Assembly: GCF_024129355.1 (NCBI RefSeq)
Contig: NZ_JAMXXP010000018.1
Span: 1-56,702 of the forward strand
Direction: 5' to 3'
Length of the DNA: 56,702 nucleotides
Source of the DNA: Acinetobacter lwoffii
GTDB taxonomy: Bacteria > Pseudomonadota > Gammaproteobacteria > Pseudomonadales > Moraxellaceae
Part shown: in pieces, positions 44,092-51,989 of the stretch
Layout: each line of letters begins with the position of its first letter
How positions within the stretch are numbered: position 1 is the stretch's first letter
Position numbers and translations under genes: made by a program
The notes under the pieces: model-generated
Told to the model about the DNA's origin: nothing
What the model saw: only the letters and a program-made list of their open reading frames with translations
The model's database searches: none

Positions 44092-44937
44092 ATGTTATTA
44101 GAATTTACCAAGATGCATGGTCTGGGCAATGACTTTATGGTGGTTGATCTGATCAGCCAGCGTGCTTATTTAGACACTTTGACCATTCAGCGTTTGGCCA
44201 ATCGTAACTTTGGCATTGGTTTTGATCAACTCTTGGTGGTTGAGCCACCCGATGTCCCAAGTGCAGACTTTAAATATCGGATTTTTAATGCCGATGGTTC
44301 AGAAGTGGAACAATGTGGCAATGGCGTGCGCTGTTTTGCCAAATTTGTACATGATCGTCAGCTCACGACCAAAACCAAAATCAAGGTACAAACCAAATCT
44401 GGTATTGTAGAGCCTGAATTGGGCGCGAATGGTTGGGTACGGGTCAATATGGGCTATCCAAAATTCCTGCCTCAGGAAATTCCATTCCTGGCCGATGCAC
44501 CAGAAAGCCTGTATGACATTGATCTCGCTGGCGGTGAAAAGCTGACCATTGATGTGGTCAATATGGGTAATCCACATGCGGTGACGATTGTACCGGATGT
44601 GATTGCTGCCGATGTCGCACGTATTGGTCCACAAGTTGAAACGCATGCGCGCTTCCCGGCACGAGTCAATGCTGGCTTTATGCAGATTATTGATGAAAAA
44701 CATGCACGTTTACGTGTATATGAGCGTGGTGTAGGCGAGACCTTGGCTTGTGGTACAGGCGCCTGTGCTGCCGCAATTTCAGGTATGCGCCGTGGTCTGC
44801 TTTCGAGTAAAGTCGAAGTTGAACTGGCAGGCGGAAAGTTACAAATTGAGTGGAAAGAAGGTGATGTGGTCTGGATGACCGGACCAACGGCGACTGTGTA
44901 TGAAGGACGTCTGGATTTACGTTATTTCCAGGGTTAA
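44092..44937 (+). CDS. dapF: Diaminopimelate epimerase
   Basis: DapF converts LL- to meso-diaminopimelate, needed for both lysine and peptidoglycan. It is cofactor-independent and uses two Cys as acid and base. The 281-residue protein shows both: [13 protein letters not shown] (first half) and [11 protein letters not shown] (second half). The opening [17 protein letters not shown] is diagnostic. It lies 12 bases after lysA. A terminator after it separates the hydrolase-xerC pair, although in many gamma-proteobacteria dapF and xerC are co-transcribed. Confidence 0.97.
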   Translation: MLLEFTKMHGLGNDFMVVDLISQRAYLDTLTIQRLANRNFGIGFDQLLVVEPPDVPSADFKYRIFNADGSEVEQCGNGVRCFAKFVHDRQLTTKTKIKVQTKSGIVEPELGANGWVRVNMGYPKFLPQEIPFLADAPESLYDIDLAGGEKLTIDVVNMGNPHAVTIVPDVIAADVARIGPQVETHARFPARVNAGFMQIIDEKHARLRVYERGVGETLACGTGACAAAISGMRRGLLSSKVEVELAGGKLQIEWKEGDVVWMTGPTATVYEGRLDLRYFQG

Positions 44938-44958
44938 GCTTGGTTCCGCTTGAGAAAG

Positions 44959-44988
44959 AAGCACTGTCTGATCGATGGTGCTTTTTTT
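44959..44988 (+). terminator. Terminator after dapF
   Basis: The stem AGCACT/GGTGCT (one wobble) with a long loop is followed by seven T, 22 bases after the dapF stop. Confidence 0.7.
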
Positions 44989-45024
44989 ATGCTAGGATGG
45001 GAAAAACCGTAGAATTTGAATGAG

Positions 45025-45630
45025 ATGAATACGCTTGTTTTCCTGCCGGGTGCTTCAGGAAGCCAGCACTTTTGGCAGCCATTAAGGGCAGCATTAACCA
45101 AATATCCAGATCAGCAAGTCATTGCCTATCCGGGCTTTGATGGCGTAGCACCAAATTTGGCCATTCAAAACCTGTATGATCTGCAAGAATTCGTGAAAGA
45201 AAAAATTGAGGATGATTCCATTCTGATTGCCCAGTCTATGGGCGGTGTCTTGGCCGTTGGGTTGGCACTCAATCATCCGCAGAAAGTCAAAGGGCTGGTA
45301 TTGTTGGCGACATCTGGTGGCCTGAATTTGCAATCATTTCATTGTGCAGACTGGCGAACAGATTATCATGAACATTTTAAAACAGCACCGGACTGGTTTG
45401 TACAAGACCAAACTGAATTTAGCCGCATTCAGCTTGAAAGTCTTGACATTCCGATCTTACTGATCTGGGGCGATCATGATCCTTTAAGTACTGTTCAGCT
45501 TGGACAATACTTGGCAGGAATTTTTAAAAATGCAAAATTGCATATTATCCAAGGTGGAGATCATTTCTTTGCCAATTCTCATGCAAATCAGGTTGCAATG
45601 CTGATTCAAGATTATTTGGAGCAACTCTAA
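45025..45630 (+). CDS. Alpha/beta hydrolase
   Basis: A 201-residue alpha/beta hydrolase of unknown substrate. It opens MNTLVFLPGASGSQHFW with the oxyanion-hole segment. The nucleophile elbow is AQSMGG, with Ala in place of the first Gly of GxSxG. The acid is in LIWGDHDPLS and the catalytic His in QGGDHFFANSH. All three triad residues are thus present. The ATG at 45025 is preferred to a TTG nine bases earlier; the ribosome-binding site is weak. Its stop is directly followed by the xerC start, so the two are translated from one message. The context gives no clue to its substrate. Confidence 0.85.
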   Translation: MNTLVFLPGASGSQHFWQPLRAALTKYPDQQVIAYPGFDGVAPNLAIQNLYDLQEFVKEKIEDDSILIAQSMGGVLAVGLALNHPQKVKGLVLLATSGGLNLQSFHCADWRTDYHEHFKTAPDWFVQDQTEFSRIQLESLDIPILLIWGDHDPLSTVQLGQYLAGIFKNAKLHIIQGGDHFFANSHANQVAMLIQDYLEQL

Positions 45631-46566
45631 ATGGAGCAAGCAGTGATTGTCCCACCTCAACTCTTGCTCAATATGTGGCTGAAAGAACGTGAAATTCAAA
45701 ACCAGTCCAAACATACCTTGCAAGCCTATGAACGTGATGTCTCAGATTTTTTAGAGTTTTGCCAGCGTGAGCAGCTCAATTTAAATGATGTAGAAGCCAC
45801 CGATTTACGCCAGTTTCTGGCTGAAAAAGTGGAACAGCATCAGCTCAGTCCTAGCAGCCTGCAACGTATGCTTTCGGCTATTCGTCAGTTTATGAAATGG
45901 GCCGAGCAGGCTCAGCATATGGCTTTTAATCCGGCGGATGATTTTCAGTTAAAACGTCAATCGCGTCCTTTGCCGGGCATGGTGGATATTGAAACCGTCA
46001 ACCAAATTATTGATCAGCCTGCGCCTGAAAATGAAATACAACAGCAAATGTGGCTCCGGGACAAAGCGATTTTGGAATTGCTTTATTCGAGTGGGTTGCG
46101 TCTGGCAGAACTGCAAAGCCTGAGAATTAAAGATATTGATTTCAACCGGCAGTTATTACGCATTACTGGTAAAGGCAATAAAACCCGGATTGTGCCTTTT
46201 GGCTCCAAGGCCAAAGACAGCGTGATGGCCTGGTTGCACGTCTATCCCTTATGGAATGGTGATTTTGTGCCGGAGGCGAATGTATTTATTACCCAGAAAG
46301 GCAATCCGCTCGGTGCAAGACAAATTGAAAATCGGGTCAAGTTTCAGGCACAGCGCGCAGGCGTCAATGTCGATCTGCATCCACATTTATTAAGACATTG
46401 TTTTGCCAGTCATATGTTGTCGAATAGCCGGGACTTACGAGCCGTGCAGGAAATGCTAGGTCACAGCAATTTAACCACCACGCAAATTTACACCCATGTC
46501 GATTTTGATCATCTGGCCCAGATTTATGATCAGGCCCATCCGCGTGCGCAGCATAAAGAAGATTGA
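45631..46566 (+). CDS. xerC: Tyrosine recombinase XerC
   Basis: XerC, with XerD, resolves chromosome dimers at dif during division. The 311-residue tyrosine recombinase has the N-terminal SAM-like core-binding domain (about residues 8-100) and the catalytic domain with all six residues: Arg157 (SSGLR), Lys181, His252 and Arg255 (HLLRH), His278 (LGHS) and Tyr287 (QIYTHV). XerC is favoured over XerD by its place after dapF, the same neighbourhood as in E. coli and Pseudomonas. The ATG immediately follows the hydrolase stop codon. Confidence 0.93.
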   Translation: MEQAVIVPPQLLLNMWLKEREIQNQSKHTLQAYERDVSDFLEFCQREQLNLNDVEATDLRQFLAEKVEQHQLSPSSLQRMLSAIRQFMKWAEQAQHMAFNPADDFQLKRQSRPLPGMVDIETVNQIIDQPAPENEIQQQMWLRDKAILELLYSSGLRLAELQSLRIKDIDFNRQLLRITGKGNKTRIVPFGSKAKDSVMAWLHVYPLWNGDFVPEANVFITQKGNPLGARQIENRVKFQAQRAGVNVDLHPHLLRHCFASHMLSNSRDLRAVQEMLGHSNLTTTQIYTHVDFDHLAQIYDQAHPRAQHKED

Positions 46567-46797
46567 TCATGTGCCCAGTTTTAAAGAATAAAAATCATGA
46601 AAATTGTATTTTTGGCACAAAACTTTCATATATAAACCTTAAAATAGAATTGAACTGAACATTGGCGTTCGGGTAAGCATTTCACTATTGTCTTATTCGT
46701 TAAATGCGCCATTTCAGGTATAACAATAACTAGTATTTAATATTTAAAATGAAATATTGCTGAGCAGTGTCTCAGTATTTGACCGATGGGAGGTGAT

Positions 46798-47181
46798 ATG
46801 GACACACTGGTAATTGCAGATATTGAGCAAAAATATGCACAGTTAAGTGAAGCTCAAAAAGAAATGTTTGCGGGTTATGGTCTGCGACAAATCAAGCATT
46901 TTGTGGAAATTAGCTTACCCAATCTTGAAGCGACCTTACCTGAAGGCGCCATCATTCAAGGGATTAATGCCGATGGAAAAGTTCAGGCCTTTAATGCGGC
47001 GACTGGACAATACTATTTATGGATTTCTGATTTGCAATGGCAATTGTCGAATCGTGCGACCCAGGCAGTCGATTTAAAAGAAGATGCGATTGCAATTTGG
47101 CAAATTTTTGAATTGGCAGACTATGAGCTGGTAGATTTAAGCCATGTACATCGTGATTTTTTAGCACAAGAAACTGAGTAA
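46798..47181 (+). CDS. Conserved hypothetical protein (127 aa)
   Basis: I do not recognise this 127-residue acidic protein. The ATG at 46798 is chosen because a near-perfect ribosome-binding site (GGGAGGTGAT) lies just before it; an ATG 12 bases upstream would overlap that site. No signal peptide or membrane helix is present. The sequence alternates helical and strand-like parts, with several Trp and Tyr in YYLWISDLQWQL and IWQIFELADYELVDLSHV. It stands alone with its own terminator. The strong ribosome-binding site suggests it is well translated. Confidence 0.75.
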   Translation: MDTLVIADIEQKYAQLSEAQKEMFAGYGLRQIKHFVEISLPNLEATLPEGAIIQGINADGKVQAFNAATGQYYLWISDLQWQLSNRATQAVDLKEDAIAIWQIFELADYELVDLSHVHRDFLAQETE

Positions 47182-47246
47182 ATTCTGAAGTATCCACACA
47201 GCATAATAATAAGATTCAGTCCTGTGGTTTGGCTTTGTTCACGAGG

Positions 47247-47275
47247 AAAAGGTTGTCTTCTATAGGCAACCTTTT
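47247..47275. terminator. Terminator after the 127-aa unknown gene
   Basis: The stem AAAAGGTTG/CAACCTTTT with an eleven-base loop has A and T runs on both sides. It lies between convergent genes and could serve both. Confidence 0.75.
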
Positions 47276-47389
47276 CTTATAGTAGAACTTGTAATCTATG
47301 CGCTTGCAGCACAGGTTATGGTTTAAGCAAGCTACCATTATGCAAATCTTAAATTAAGAACATAGCGTCGTTGTCTAAAATCAGTTTGC

Positions 47390-47884
47390 CTATAAATCTT
47401 CTAAAGGCAGCTGGAAACTCTGTTTAATAATCTGGCTGGGTAAATCCGTTTTGACACTGGTAATACCATTTTTTTTAGTTAGATGTGTGGACTGGAATTT
47501 GCGATAACTTTCCAGATCAGGCACCACGACTTTCAACATAGCATCGCTCTCTCCCAAAATAATGTAGCACTCCATCACCTGAGGCAGTTCTTTCATCGCC
47601 TCAATAAAGGTATCAATGGTTTCGGCATCCTGACCGACTAACCAGATGCGTGAAAATAAAATCAGCTGAAAACCAATTTTTTGTTGGTCGACAATAGTCG
47701 TGTAATTCTGAATCACGCCTGCATCTTCCAGTAATTTTACCCGGCGTAAACAGGATGAAGGTGAAAGTCCGATTTCACGTGCCAGATCATTATTCTGAAT
47801 ACGGCCATTGGCCTGTAAATGTCGAATGATATTTTTATCAATTCGATCAAGTTTTACCCGCACAGACTTGGTGGATATTTTCAT
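47390..47884 (-). CDS. Lrp/AsnC-family transcriptional regulator
   Basis: A 164-residue Lrp/AsnC regulator. The N-terminal helix-turn-helix (about residues 10-60) shows LDRIDKNIIRHLQANGRIQNNDLAREIGLSPSSCLRRVKLLE, and the C-terminal RAM amino-acid-sensing domain (about 75-155) follows. It is divergent from a LysE-type exporter across 112 bases, the classical arrangement in which the regulator senses an amino acid and activates its exporter. Which amino acid is sensed cannot be read from the sequence. Confidence 0.93.
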   Translation of the reverse strand: MKISTKSVRVKLDRIDKNIIRHLQANGRIQNNDLAREIGLSPSSCLRRVKLLEDAGVIQNYTTIVDQQKIGFQLILFSRIWLVGQDAETIDTFIEAMKELPQVMECYIILGESDAMLKVVVPDLESYRKFQSTHLTKKNGITSVKTDLPSQIIKQSFQLPLEDL

Positions 47885-47996
47885 AAATTAGAATAATATT
47901 CGAAAAATAATACTTATTATAAAATAAATTGAAAGCCAATTTTGTAAAAAATCGCAGATACTTGTTTCACTTTCTGGAGTTTGAAAGGAAAAGGAA

Positions 47997-48602
47997 ATGT
48001 CTGTATTTGTACTCTTTGCACTGACCGTGCTTCCCCTGATTTTTACGCCTGGACCCGATATGTTATTTATCCTGTCTCAAGTGATGGGTAAAGATGCAAA
48101 AGCAGGCATGATGGCAACCTTAGGGGTGTGTTGCGGTTATCTGGTGCATTCTATTCTGGTGGCACTCGGAATTGCGGCTATTATTATCTCTTTTCCGGTG
48201 CTGTTTGAAACAATTCGCTGGCTTGGGATTGCGTATCTGTTGTATTTGGCCTTTAATTTGCTCAAATCGGTATTCAGTAAAAAAGCGCTGAACATTGAGA
48301 AAAAGACCTCAGCCAATCCGATTAAAAAAGGTTTTTTTACTGCGCTGTTAAATCCAAAAGGCATGTTGATTTATTTTGCGATTTTGCCGCAGTTTATTGA
48401 TAAATCCGCCAATACTGTCAGCCAAGGTTTGATCCTGTCCTTTATTTTTATCAGTCTGATTTTTGTAGTGTATTGTAGCTTAAGTATTTTGTTCAGCAAA
48501 ATCAGCCAAAAAACCCAAATGGATGAACGTAAACAAAAATGGGTGGATGGAACTTCTGGTGGTTTACTGGCACTTGCTGCAAGCTGGCTCATCATCAATT
48601 AA
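47997..48602 (+). CDS. LysE/RhtB-family amino acid exporter
   Basis: A 201-residue inner-membrane exporter of the LysE/RhtB family with about six membrane helices. The hallmark FTPGPDMLFILSQVMGKDAKAGMMATLGVCCGYLVHS occurs near residues 17-53, and the FFTALLNPKGMLIYFAILPQF segment follows at about 110-130. It probably exports excess amino acids such as homoserine, threonine or lysine, under control of the divergent Lrp-type regulator. AAAGGAAA provides the ribosome-binding site. It has its own terminator. Confidence 0.92.
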   Translation: MSVFVLFALTVLPLIFTPGPDMLFILSQVMGKDAKAGMMATLGVCCGYLVHSILVALGIAAIIISFPVLFETIRWLGIAYLLYLAFNLLKSVFSKKALNIEKKTSANPIKKGFFTALLNPKGMLIYFAILPQFIDKSANTVSQGLILSFIFISLIFVVYCSLSILFSKISQKTQMDERKQKWVDGTSGGLLALAASWLIIN

Positions 48603-48615
48603 TCTGGTTGCAAAG

Positions 48616-48644
48616 AAGCATACTGTTCGCAGTATGCTTTTTTT
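48616..48644 (+). terminator. Terminator of the LysE-type gene
   Basis: The 9-bp stem AAGCATACT/AGTATGCTT with a six-base loop is followed by seven T, 14 bases after the stop. Confidence 0.9.
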
Positions 48645-49125
48645 ATAATTGCGAAGATTTGAAATTAAATATTCACTTTGTCGGCGTAGAATTCAATGCG
48701 CTGGTTTATTATTTGGTCAATTTGTCTTTATATTAGGTTTAATTCGCTCTCAAAAAGAGTTCTGTCCAAAATGACAAAAGCTGACATACGTATATTCCGG
48801 CTGTTTTGCTTCAAGCTGCTTTAAATCAATTTAAATTAAATGTGATCAATCAAAACTTCTGATGTGATTAATCAGATAAAAAAATAATATAAATCAATGG
48901 TTAAATTTTAAGTAAATATTGATACATTTCATTGTAATAAAACGATAACAATTAATTGTGAACGCATCGTTCAGGGAAAATTACGCATTTTTACACCTCT
49001 TTGTTGAATTGTGACTTGACCGAAATGCCGTACACATTGCAAGATAGGGCACCTAAAAAAATTTAAGTGAAGAGTTACACTAACTTTTCTCAACATTTAC
49101 ATTTGCTAAAACAGCCGAGGATTAC
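48645..49125 (+). promoter_or_regulatory. Intergenic region and promoter of etfBA
   Basis: An AT-rich stretch of nearly 500 bases without an ORF. A candidate promoter is TTGACC (49016-49021) with CAAGAT 18 bases downstream, followed by a leader of about 75 bases. Short GATCAATC/GATTAATC-like half sites around 48840-48870 might bind a regulator. Otherwise nothing distinct is seen. Confidence 0.4.
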
Positions 49126-49878
49126 ATGAAGGCTCTTGTTGCTGTAAAACGTGTGGTTGATGCCAACGTTAAAGTTCGTGTTAAACCGGACAACAGTGGT
49201 GTTGACTTAACTAACGTTAAAATGTCAATTAATCCATTCTGTGAAATCGCAGTGGAAGAAGCGGTTCGTTTAAAAGAAAAAGGAACTGTTTCAGAAATCA
49301 TTGTTGTTTCTATTGGTCCTAAAGAAGCCCAAGAACAGATCCGTTCTGCAATGGCGCTTGGTGCTGACCGCGGTATTCTGGTTGAAGCTGATGACAGCCA
49401 ACTGGGTGCGCTGGAAATCGCTAAAATTCTGAAAGGCGTTGTTGACGCTGAACAACCACAATTGATCCTTCTGGGTAAGCAAGCAATTGATGATGACTCG
49501 AATCAGGTTGGTCAGATGCTTGGCGCTCTAATGGGTGCAGGTCAAGGTACATTCGCTTCTGAAGTAAAAGTAGATGGCGATAAAGTACAAGTAACACGTG
49601 AAGTAGACGGCGGTTTACAAACTGTTGAGCTGAAACTTCCAGCAATCATTACCACGGACTTGCGTTTGAACGAGCCTCGTTATGCGGCACTTCCAAACAT
49701 CATGAAAGCGCGTAAAAAACCGCTGGATACCAAGTCACCTGCAGATTTCGGTGTAAACCCTGCAACTAAACTGAAAACAGTGAAAGTTGAATCACCTGCA
49801 GAGCGTAAAGCTGGCGTACAAGTGAAGTCTGTAGACGAGCTTGTAGAAAAATTGAAAAACGAAGCGAAAGTGATCTAA
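49126..49878 (+). CDS. etfB: Electron transfer flavoprotein beta subunit
   Basis: EtfB, with EtfA, forms the electron transfer flavoprotein that carries electrons from acyl-CoA and other dehydrogenases to the ubiquinone pool. The 250-residue protein opens [22 protein letters not shown] and has the AMP-binding stretch [22 protein letters not shown] and the conserved [25 protein letters not shown]. Length is typical. GAGG lies before the ATG, and etfA starts 18 bases after the stop. It is probably important for fatty acid oxidation alongside aceA. The ETF-quinone oxidoreductase gene is not in the window. Confidence 0.97.
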   Translation: MKALVAVKRVVDANVKVRVKPDNSGVDLTNVKMSINPFCEIAVEEAVRLKEKGTVSEIIVVSIGPKEAQEQIRSAMALGADRGILVEADDSQLGALEIAKILKGVVDAEQPQLILLGKQAIDDDSNQVGQMLGALMGAGQGTFASEVKVDGDKVQVTREVDGGLQTVELKLPAIITTDLRLNEPRYAALPNIMKARKKPLDTKSPADFGVNPATKLKTVKVESPAERKAGVQVKSVDELVEKLKNEAKVI

Positions 49879-49896
49879 TACAGAAGGATAAAAATC

Positions 49897-50829
49897 ATGA
49901 GTATTTTAGTTATCGCTGAGCACGACAACAAAGCATTAAACGCTGCTACTTTAAACGTTGTTGCTGCAGCGCAAAAAATCGGTGGTGATATCACTGTATT
50001 GGTTGCTGGTTCTGGCGCTCAGGCAGTTGCTGACCAGGCGGCTAAAGTTGCGGGCGTAAGCAAAGTATTACTTGCTGATGACGCTGCTTATGCAAACCAA
50101 TTGGCTGAAAATGTGGCTAAACTTGTTGCTGAATTAGGTAAAGGCTATACACATATCCTTGCTGCTTCTACAACAACTGGTAAAAACATTTTGCCACGTG
50201 CAGCTGCGCTTCTTGACGTAAGCATGATCACTGACATCATTGCGGTAGATGGTCCTAAGACTTTCAAACGTCCGATCTATGCAGGTAACGCAATTGCGAC
50301 TGTAGAATCAGGCGAAAGCATCGTATTGGCGACTGTTCGTGGTACAGCATTTGATGCTGTAGCTGCTGAGGGTGGTTCTGCTGCTGTTGAAGCTGCTGCG
50401 TCTACTGGTGATGCCGGTATTTCTAAGTTTATCAACGAAGAAATCGTAAAATCTGAACGACCTGAACTGACAGCTGCGCGTATTGTGGTTTCTGGTGGTC
50501 GTGGTGTAGGTTCTGGTGAGAACTATCACAAGATCCTTGATCCATTGGCCGACAAGCTTGGTGCTGCTCAAGGTGCATCACGTGCTGCGGTAGATGCTGG
50601 CTTCGTACCAAACGATATGCAAGTGGGTCAAACTGGTAAAATCGTTGCACCTGACCTGTACATCGCTGTAGGTATCTCTGGTGCGATTCAGCATTTGGCT
50701 GGTATGAAAGAATCTAAAGTGATCGTTGCGATCAACAAAGATGAAGAAGCGCCAATCAATGCAGTCGCTGACTACTGGTTAGTCGGTGACCTGAACACTG
50801 TAATTCCAGAATTGGTTTCTAAAATCTAA
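49897..50829 (+). CDS. etfA: Electron transfer flavoprotein alpha subunit
   Basis: EtfA carries the FAD of the electron transfer flavoprotein. The 310-residue protein opens MSILVIAEHDNKALNAATLNVV. The FAD-binding C-terminal domain shows RIVVSGGRGVGSGENY, GASRAAVDAGFVPNDMQVGQTGKIVAPDLYIAVGISGAIQHLAGM and the NKDEEAPINAVADYWLVGDL signature. AAGGA precedes the ATG. It forms a two-gene operon with etfB, ended by an elaborate terminator. Confidence 0.97.
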   Translation: MSILVIAEHDNKALNAATLNVVAAAQKIGGDITVLVAGSGAQAVADQAAKVAGVSKVLLADDAAYANQLAENVAKLVAELGKGYTHILAASTTTGKNILPRAAALLDVSMITDIIAVDGPKTFKRPIYAGNAIATVESGESIVLATVRGTAFDAVAAEGGSAAVEAAASTGDAGISKFINEEIVKSERPELTAARIVVSGGRGVGSGENYHKILDPLADKLGAAQGASRAAVDAGFVPNDMQVGQTGKIVAPDLYIAVGISGAIQHLAGMKESKVIVAINKDEEAPINAVADYWLVGDLNTVIPELVSKI

Positions 50830-50849
50830 TTTCTGAATCGGGTTCAAAA

Positions 50850-50900
50850 TACGCTCTTGTGCAAGCAGTGAAAGCAATGCTTTACTGTTTTGTCCAAGGG
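50850..50900 (+). terminator. Terminator of etfBA
   Basis: A long two-part stem: the outer arms ACGCTCTTG and CAAGGGCGT enclose an inner hairpin (CAGTGAAAGC with GCTTTACTG). Eight T follow. Confidence 0.85.
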
Positions 50901-51009
50901 CGTTTTTTTTATGCAAAAATTTTAAAAATACTCTACAGTCGAAACTAGAGTATTTCATTTGCATGAAAAGTGATAAAATCCCGGTTTGCTTTTTCTCCTG
51001 TTTTTAATC

Positions 51010-51669
51010 ATGTCCTTTTCCAAAGCCGCCCATATCCTGTTTATTAGTTTTTTGCTGATTGCGCTTTATCTGGGTATTTGTATTCATACTGCCCTGAATG
51101 CACCAGCTTCGGTAACTCAGTATTTATTTAGTGAATCAGGCGCTTTTGAAGTCATGAGTCCATGGTTATGGTACTTGCTGGCAGTGCTGTGTTTGCTTAA
51201 TGTTGAAATCAAACCTAATACCCGAGTGTTTACGGCTATAGCAGCGACATTGTTGGGATTAAGGGAAATGGATTTCCATAAGCAGGTGTTTGAAATGAGT
51301 TTTATCAAAACTAATTTCTATCGCAGTGCTGAAATTCCGCTCATGGATAAGCTGCTCGGATTTATTTTATTGCTCGGCATTATTTTTGTCTTTCTGGTAC
51401 TGGCGAAAAAGCTGGTTCAAACCATACGAAGCATGAAGAATTCTTTGAATATTGCACATTTTTTTATCTTTCTCACCATTGCCTGTGGCGGACTGAGCAA
51501 GGTGCTGGATCGCACGACCTCAACCCTGAAAGAAGAATTCGGCATCCAGTTGGTACCGCATACTCAAATCATGATTATGACCATTGAGGAAGGGGTAGAA
51601 ATGTTATTGCCAGTTTTATTGATTGTGGCTGTGCTGAGCTATCGTAAAGTACTGAACCAGGCACAATAA
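51010..51669 (+). CDS. Hypothetical membrane protein (219 aa)
   Basis: I do not recognise this protein. From the ATG at 51010 it has 219 residues and about five to six membrane helices (near residues 7-28, 48-66, 72-85, 110-132, 145-165 and 185-208). Short polar loops carry a conserved-looking GLREMDFHKQVFEM stretch and LDRTTSTLKEEFGIQLVPHTQIMIMTIEEGVEMLLP, which has acidic residues next to a helix. An in-frame TTG start 24 bases earlier is possible, and neither start has a clear ribosome-binding site. It stands alone between etfBA and gyrA with its own terminator. Confidence 0.75.
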   Translation: MSFSKAAHILFISFLLIALYLGICIHTALNAPASVTQYLFSESGAFEVMSPWLWYLLAVLCLLNVEIKPNTRVFTAIAATLLGLREMDFHKQVFEMSFIKTNFYRSAEIPLMDKLLGFILLLGIIFVFLVLAKKLVQTIRSMKNSLNIAHFFIFLTIACGGLSKVLDRTTSTLKEEFGIQLVPHTQIMIMTIEEGVEMLLPVLLIVAVLSYRKVLNQAQ

Positions 51670-51691
51670 AAATATAGAAAAAACGATGAAG

Positions 51692-51722
51692 ATGCGCCAG
51701 TTGATTGGCGCATTTTGTTTTT
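51692..51722 (+). terminator. Terminator of the membrane protein gene
   Basis: The perfect 8-bp stem ATGCGCCA/TGGCGCAT with a six-base loop is followed by a T-rich tail. Confidence 0.9.
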
Positions 51723-51989
51723 GTAGTACTGTATTTCTCAAAATTTGAGGTATTGAAAAATCCTGTCTGGATGCGCTAATTTTCGGTTTTCAAATAACAA
51801 GAAAATGATCACTAAAATGAAGATAATTAACAAGGTTAAGCTGAATATTTCGACACAAAAATACAAGTGTTTATGCTATAATTTAGGGCTGTATTTTAGT
51901 TTTTAACTCAGTCGTTTGAGTTAATGATTTTGCTAGTTTTACGACATATAAATACAAGCCAAAATTGGCTTGTAGAATAAGGAGTATGC
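51723..51989 (+). promoter_or_regulatory. Intergenic region and gyrA promoter
   Basis: The gyrA upstream region is AT-rich. An extended -10 element TGCTATAAT lies at 51874-51882 with a TCGACA about 21 bases upstream, a long spacing that the extended -10 can compensate. The leader would be about 100 bases. A GGAG ribosome-binding site lies seven bases before the ATG. Confidence 0.55.

Noticed and set aside
45631..46566. Phage or integron integrase
   Set aside because: The tyrosine recombinase has the XerC length, lies just after dapF as in other gamma-proteobacteria, and no att site, cassette array or phage gene is nearby.
48539..48736. Small gene after the LysE-type exporter
   Set aside because: The frame overlaps the end of the exporter and runs through its terminator, with no ribosome-binding site.
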